Shown here: one piece after another, positions 61,169 to 64,000 of the stretch | Layout of the letters: each line of letters begins with the position of its first letter | Numbering within the stretch: position 1 is the first letter of the stretch | Assembly (NCBI RefSeq): GCF_013416325.1 | Contig: NZ_JACCGK010000005.1 | Coordinates: 186,001-250,000 of the forward strand | Source of the DNA: Vreelandella sedimenti | GTDB taxonomy: Bacteria > Pseudomonadota > Gammaproteobacteria > Pseudomonadales > Halomonadaceae | Reading direction: 5' to 3' | DNA: 64,000 bases | Translations under genes and position numbers: made by a program | Notes under the pieces: generated by a model | The model's database searches: none | What the model was told of the DNA's origin: nothing | What the model saw: only the letters and a program-made list of their open reading frames with translations

Positions 61169-62557
61169 ATGCAGGACCAGCCTTCTGCTGATACAGAAAC
61201 GGCAGCGCTAAAACTGCCGCCGCATTCATTAGAGGCGGAGCAATCGGTACTAGGCGGGCTCATGCTAGACAACCAGGCCTGGGATAACGTTTCCGAGCGG
61301 TTGGTCGCTGATGACTTCTACCGCTATGAGCACCGTTTAGTGTTCAACGTGATGATTCATCTGGCTGAAGCCGGTCAGCCGCTGGATGTGGTGACGCTTT
61401 CTGAAGCGTTGGAAGCGCGCGATCATTTGGATACCGTAGGAGGCTTGGCGTTTCTGGCCGAACTTGCCCGTAACACGCCTTCTGCCAGTAATATTCGCGC
61501 CTATGCTGATATCGTGCGTGAGCGGGCAACGCTGCGCAAGCTGATCCGTGCGGCTAATCAAATTGCCGATAGTGCCTTTACCCCCCAGGGTCGCCCGGCT
61601 GATGAATTGCTCAATGAAGCCGAGCGATTAGTGTTCCAGATTGCCGAGGAGCGTCCCAAAACGGGTGGCCCTATTGGCATGAGCGATCTACTGACCAAAG
61701 CGGTTGATCGTATTGATGAGCTGTTTAATCTGAAAGGTGAAATGACCGGACTTTCCACTGGTTTTCGTGACCTGGATGAAATGACCACCGGGTTACAGCC
61801 TTCAGATATGGTGGTCATCGCTGGACGGCCCTCGATGGGTAAAACGACCTTCGCTATGAATCTGGTTGAGCATGCTGTTATTTCCAGCGACAAGCCGGTC
61901 ATGGTGTTCTCCATGGAGATGCCCGCAGAGTCGCTTATGCTGAGGATGCTGTCGTCCCTGGGCAGGATCGATCAAACCCGCGTGCGGACCGGGCAACTGG
62001 AAGACGAGGATTGGCCGCGCTTAACCTCCGCGGTTAATCTGCTCAAAGACAAACAGCTGTTTATCGACGACACCGCGGCCTTGTCACCCAACGAGATGCG
62101 CTCAAGGTTGCGCCGTGTGGTGCGTGAACATGGCAATATCGCGCTGGTTATGATCGATTATCTTCAGTTGATGCAGATTCCAGGTTTTAGTGAAAACCGT
62201 ACCGGTGAGATTTCCGAGATTTCACGGTCCTTGAAGGGGTTGGCGAAAGAGTTTAACTGCCCAGTGGTGGCACTTTCGCAGTTGAACCGTTCCTTGGAGC
62301 AGCGTCCCAACAAGCGTCCGGTCATGTCGGATTTGAGGGAGTCTGGAGCGATTGAGCAGGATGCGGACGTTATTGCCTTCGTTTATCGCGATGAAGTCTA
62401 TAATCCAGATAACCCCGACAACCAGGGTATTGCTGAGTTAATCATCGGTAAGCAGCGTAATGGCCCTATCGGCACGGTGCATATGGCCTTTATCGGCAAA
62501 TATACCCGCTTTGAGGATTTGGCCCCGGATAGTTATGGTCAAGCGTTCGGCGATTAG
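61169..62557 (+). CDS. dnaB: Replicative DNA helicase DnaB
   Basis: A 462-residue hexameric helicase that unwinds the replication fork. The N-terminal primase-binding domain opens PPHSLEAEQSVLGGLMLDN; the RecA-like C-terminal domain carries Walker A GRPSMGKTTFAMN, Walker B VMIDYLQLM, and the DLRESGAIEQDADVIAFVYRDE region. AAAGGAGC precedes the ATG. It is the usual neighbour of rplI. No intein is present; the protein has normal length. Confidence 0.97.
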   Translation: MQDQPSADTETAALKLPPHSLEAEQSVLGGLMLDNQAWDNVSERLVADDFYRYEHRLVFNVMIHLAEAGQPLDVVTLSEALEARDHLDTVGGLAFLAELARNTPSASNIRAYADIVRERATLRKLIRAANQIADSAFTPQGRPADELLNEAERLVFQIAEERPKTGGPIGMSDLLTKAVDRIDELFNLKGEMTGLSTGFRDLDEMTTGLQPSDMVVIAGRPSMGKTTFAMNLVEHAVISSDKPVMVFSMEMPAESLMLRMLSSLGRIDQTRVRTGQLEDEDWPRLTSAVNLLKDKQLFIDDTAALSPNEMRSRLRRVVREHGNIALVMIDYLQLMQIPGFSENRTGEISEISRSLKGLAKEFNCPVVALSQLNRSLEQRPNKRPVMSDLRESGAIEQDADVIAFVYRDEVYNPDNPDNQGIAELIIGKQRNGPIGTVHMAFIGKYTRFEDLAPDSYGQAFGD

Positions 62558-62564
62558 GTTTTTA

Positions 62565-62606
62565 AAGACTGGTTTGTGAAGACGAGTTTGTAAAGACAGC
62601 TTTGTG
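62565..62606. repeat. 14-bp imperfect tandem repeat, three copies, after dnaB
   Basis: Units AAGACTGGTTTGTG (62565), AAGACGAGTTTGTA (62579) and AAGACAGCTTTGTG (62593), directly adjacent, beginning seven bases after the dnaB stop. Each pair differs at three or four positions, so the array is older than the other duplications in this window. Confidence 0.8.
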
Positions 62607-62615
62607 ATGAGTCAC

Positions 62616-62643
62616 TTGAGGATGGGGGACGAACTCGTATAAT
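62616..62643 (+). promoter_or_regulatory. Near-consensus promoter before small hypothetical gene
   Basis: -35 TTGAGG (62616-62621), a 16-bp spacer and a perfect -10 TATAAT (62638-62643), 35 bp before the start at 62679. Confidence 0.75.
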
Positions 62644-62678
62644 GCCCCACCCACGATATGTAAAAACGGGAGCAGCAA

Positions 62679-62972
62679 ATGGCAGGTGGATTTCGGCGCG
62701 GTAACCGGCAGCGTCTTCCTAAGTTAGAAGGTCGCGGTGAGCTAGAGGCGATAGAGCGCGAAGGCCCTTTTAAAGAGTGGCTGGGTATGCCGGATCTTTA
62801 TCGCTACCATTTAGTGGTCGCGGGCGAGAAGTATAGTTACCAGACTGAAGATGGTGAGCTGCCTGTGACGGTGGGAGATAAGGTCGTATTCCGCTACAAA
62901 GAGACTAAAGGCGGCAACTGGATTGACCGTAATTCGCTTGGTAAAGCCATCGACCCCTCTGAATATCAATGA
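62679..62972 (+). CDS. Hypothetical 97-residue protein
   Basis: A family I do not recognise. A basic N-terminus (MAGGFRRGNRQRLPKLEG) is followed by a compact domain ending VTVGDKVVFRYKETKGGNWIDRNSLGKAIDP, with a Gly/Asp/Val pattern like small beta-barrels (OB or SH3 type). No signal peptide or membrane segment. GGGAG lies about nine bases before the ATG, and a near-consensus promoter precedes it, so it is likely expressed. It may bind nucleic acid; this is a guess from charge and fold impression. Confidence 0.6.
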   Translation: MAGGFRRGNRQRLPKLEGRGELEAIEREGPFKEWLGMPDLYRYHLVVAGEKYSYQTEDGELPVTVGDKVVFRYKETKGGNWIDRNSLGKAIDPSEYQ

Positions 62973-63157
62973 TTGATTGATATCTTGACCTTCCGGTCAG
63001 GAACTCTCTTGCGATATTGACCTCCTAGCTATTAATGTCTAGTTATTGCTTATTTTCATTACATTGCAATGACGGGGCAACAGAAGTGTCATGGGGCGCA
63101 GTCATGCTGTGCCCTGATGACATAACGTATGAAATAGCCAAATAATAGGAGGGAGCC

Positions 63158-63460
63158 ATGGAACTTAAGGATCTTAAGCAATTTGTCGCCAATCACGACA
63201 ATTTTGAAATTCGCGTGATTACCCATTCGGGCAGCCGTTTTTATCAGGTTGAGCTGGAAGACGTTGAAGGCGAGCGCCATATGTTGACGCAGCGTGCCAA
63301 GCCGATGCTGTTTCGCTCGCTGGATGATGCCTATATGGATCTCAAGCGCGCCGGGATTCATCGTGCTTACCTGGTACAGCATGTGCCACACGATGAAGTG
63401 ATAGGCCGCGATGCACATTATAGTGAGCCGCTCACATCGCGTATGCCGCTTGTTTTTTAA
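63158..63460 (+). CDS. DUF6482 family protein
   Basis: A 100-residue soluble protein. MELKDLKQFVANHDNFEIRVITHSGSRFYQVELEDVEG and LFRSLDDAYMDLKRAGIHRAYLVQHVPHDEVIG resemble DUF6482, a family of small alpha/beta proteins in Halomonas and Pseudomonas. The function is unknown. AGGAGGGA precedes the ATG. It is separated by 185 bp from the preceding small gene, with a weak TGACC/GGTCA hairpin in between. Confidence 0.7.
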   Translation: MELKDLKQFVANHDNFEIRVITHSGSRFYQVELEDVEGERHMLTQRAKPMLFRSLDDAYMDLKRAGIHRAYLVQHVPHDEVIGRDAHYSEPLTSRMPLVF

Positions 63461-63475
63461 CGCTGTTCACATCCA

Positions 63476-63875
63476 TCAACATTTAGTCTGACGCTTTTCC
63501 CACCACTGCCCAAGCCAAATTCGGCGACGGGCAAAAAATCGGTAACCGGCATTCATTATGCTGTGTACTCCCGGTAAGCACGAAAACCTCACCAGCCGCC
63601 GATAGCCCAACACTGCATAGAGGGCACGGCTGGCATCCATGCCGATATACCATTTCCCTGGGCTATCACGCAGGTGCAACTGGCCCATCATGGCGTTAAA
63701 TTCTTGCCCATACACCTGAGCGTTAAAATCACGTGCCTGAATATCTACTAACGCGATGTGTTCCCGAGGGCGATGCTTTTCCAGCCACGCGACTTCCTGC
63801 TGGCAAAAGGGGGCAGTGGCCATCGTGAAATAGCGTAACCGGTGGGGCAGCATGAAGCGGCGTGTAGCGGCTCAT
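63476..63875 (-). pseudogene. DUF393 (DCC family) protein gene, frameshifted by one extra base in a C5 run
   Basis: The open frame from 63853 reads YFTMATAPFCQQEVAWLEKH, lacking the family's DGxC start. In another frame, from an ATG at 63875 with GGAG upstream, the sequence reads MSRYTPLHAAPPVTLFHDGHCP; removing one C from the run at 63809-63813 joins this to FCQQEVAWLEKHRP, giving the exact DxxCxxC motif of DCC thiol-disulfide oxidoreductase-like proteins. So the real gene is split at a five-C homopolymer (G on the plus strand). The ATG overlaps the upstream gene's stop (ATGA), which supports the reconstructed start. Sequencing error, recent mutation or phase variation are all possible. Confidence 0.8.
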
Positions 63876-64000
63876 GGTGACTCCTGTTTGGTATTACTTG
63901 TGGTAGCCGCATAACCTGCAGTGTGGCAGGGCTGCCCATAGCCAGGCGATGTTTCCAGTTGATCCAAAAAATGCTCAGCCTGTTGGCGGATAGCCTCACG
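63872..64000 (-). CDS. C-terminal part of an unidentified protein (cut by window edge)
   Basis: The minus strand reads 42 codons ending REAIRQQAEHFLDQLETSPG...KQESP and a TGA at 63872-63874 that overlaps the DUF393 start (ATGA). Helical, charged content and the tight overlap suggest a real gene in an operon with the DUF393 gene. Too little is present to name the family. Confidence 0.5.
   Translation of the reverse strand, partial: REAIRQQAEHFLDQLETSPGYGQPCHTAGYAATTSNTKQESP

Noticed and set aside
63748..63999. 83-residue frame on the minus strand at the window end
   Set aside because: It runs through two better-supported frames (the unidentified C-terminus and the DUF393 gene) and lacks a binding site.
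1..64000. CRISPR array, prophage, integrase or insertion sequence
   Set aside because: No regularly spaced repeats, transposase, integrase or phage structural gene was seen; the tandem repeats found are all short and without spacers.

Overview
The window looks like an ordinary chromosomal stretch from a Halomonas-type gammaproteobacterium (Halomonadaceae). No marker gene is decisive; the inference rests on the gene mix: a BCCT carrier, a betaine/choline-type binding protein, gamma-butyrobetaine dioxygenase, a HiPIP, a DUF6482 protein, recC, astE, the prkA-yeaH-spoVR operon, and rnr-rlmB followed by rpsF-rpsR-(membrane protein)-rplI-dnaB. I saw no insertion sequence, integrase, prophage or CRISPR array. 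The 64 kb is densely packed, with short intergenic regions and many clear hairpin terminators.

Layout. 1-4.4 kb: a divergently regulated catabolic unit (LysR | DUF3311 - SSS symporter - nitrilase - aldoxime dehydratase) that should import an aldoxime and convert it to nitrile and then acid. 4.4-17.7 kb: housekeeping and miscellaneous genes (a nucleotidyltransferase lacking one catalytic Asp, pncB, recC without recB/recD, ilvD, chrA, an orphan XRE protein, purEK, a PAS-GGDEF protein, TraX). 17.8-22.2 kb: a basic amino-acid ABC importer next to astE, a likely arginine/ornithine uptake and catabolism module. 22.4-27.8 kb: hemerythrin, wrbA, a Tat-exported SMP-30 lactonase, dmlA/dmlR, yjbQ. 27.8-30.8 kb: a membrane glycosyltransferase fused to a phosphoesterase-like domain that has lost every metal-ligand motif, tail-overlapping a VTT-domain protein. 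30.8-35.6 kb: quaternary-amine and amino-acid uptake (ProX/ChoX-like protein, gamma-butyrobetaine dioxygenase, LysR, AGCS symporter). 35.8-42.8 kb: azoR, an alkyltransferase-like protein, a GNAT-nitrilase fusion, an EamA exporter, fadH, ltaE. 43-48 kb: the prkA-yeaH-spoVR stress operon. 48-54.6 kb: HiPIP, a stand-alone Lrp ligand domain, a NUC1 nuclease, and a LysR/CocE-hydrolase/BCCT unit. 54.9-55.3 kb: three tandem tRNA-Leu(CAG) genes. 55.5-62.6 kb: RNase R, RlmB, the S6-S18-L9 operon and DnaB. 62.6-64 kb: small proteins and a DUF393 gene broken by one extra base in a C5 run.

The strongest candidates for new biology are the pseudo-phosphoesterase/glycosyltransferase fusion, the aldoxime import-degradation operon, the BCCT-hydrolase pair, and a recurrent pattern of short imperfect tandem duplications (7-20 bp units) in at least nine intergenic gaps, several touching stop codons or ribosome binding sites. 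All functional calls come from reading translated sequence; no database search was run.
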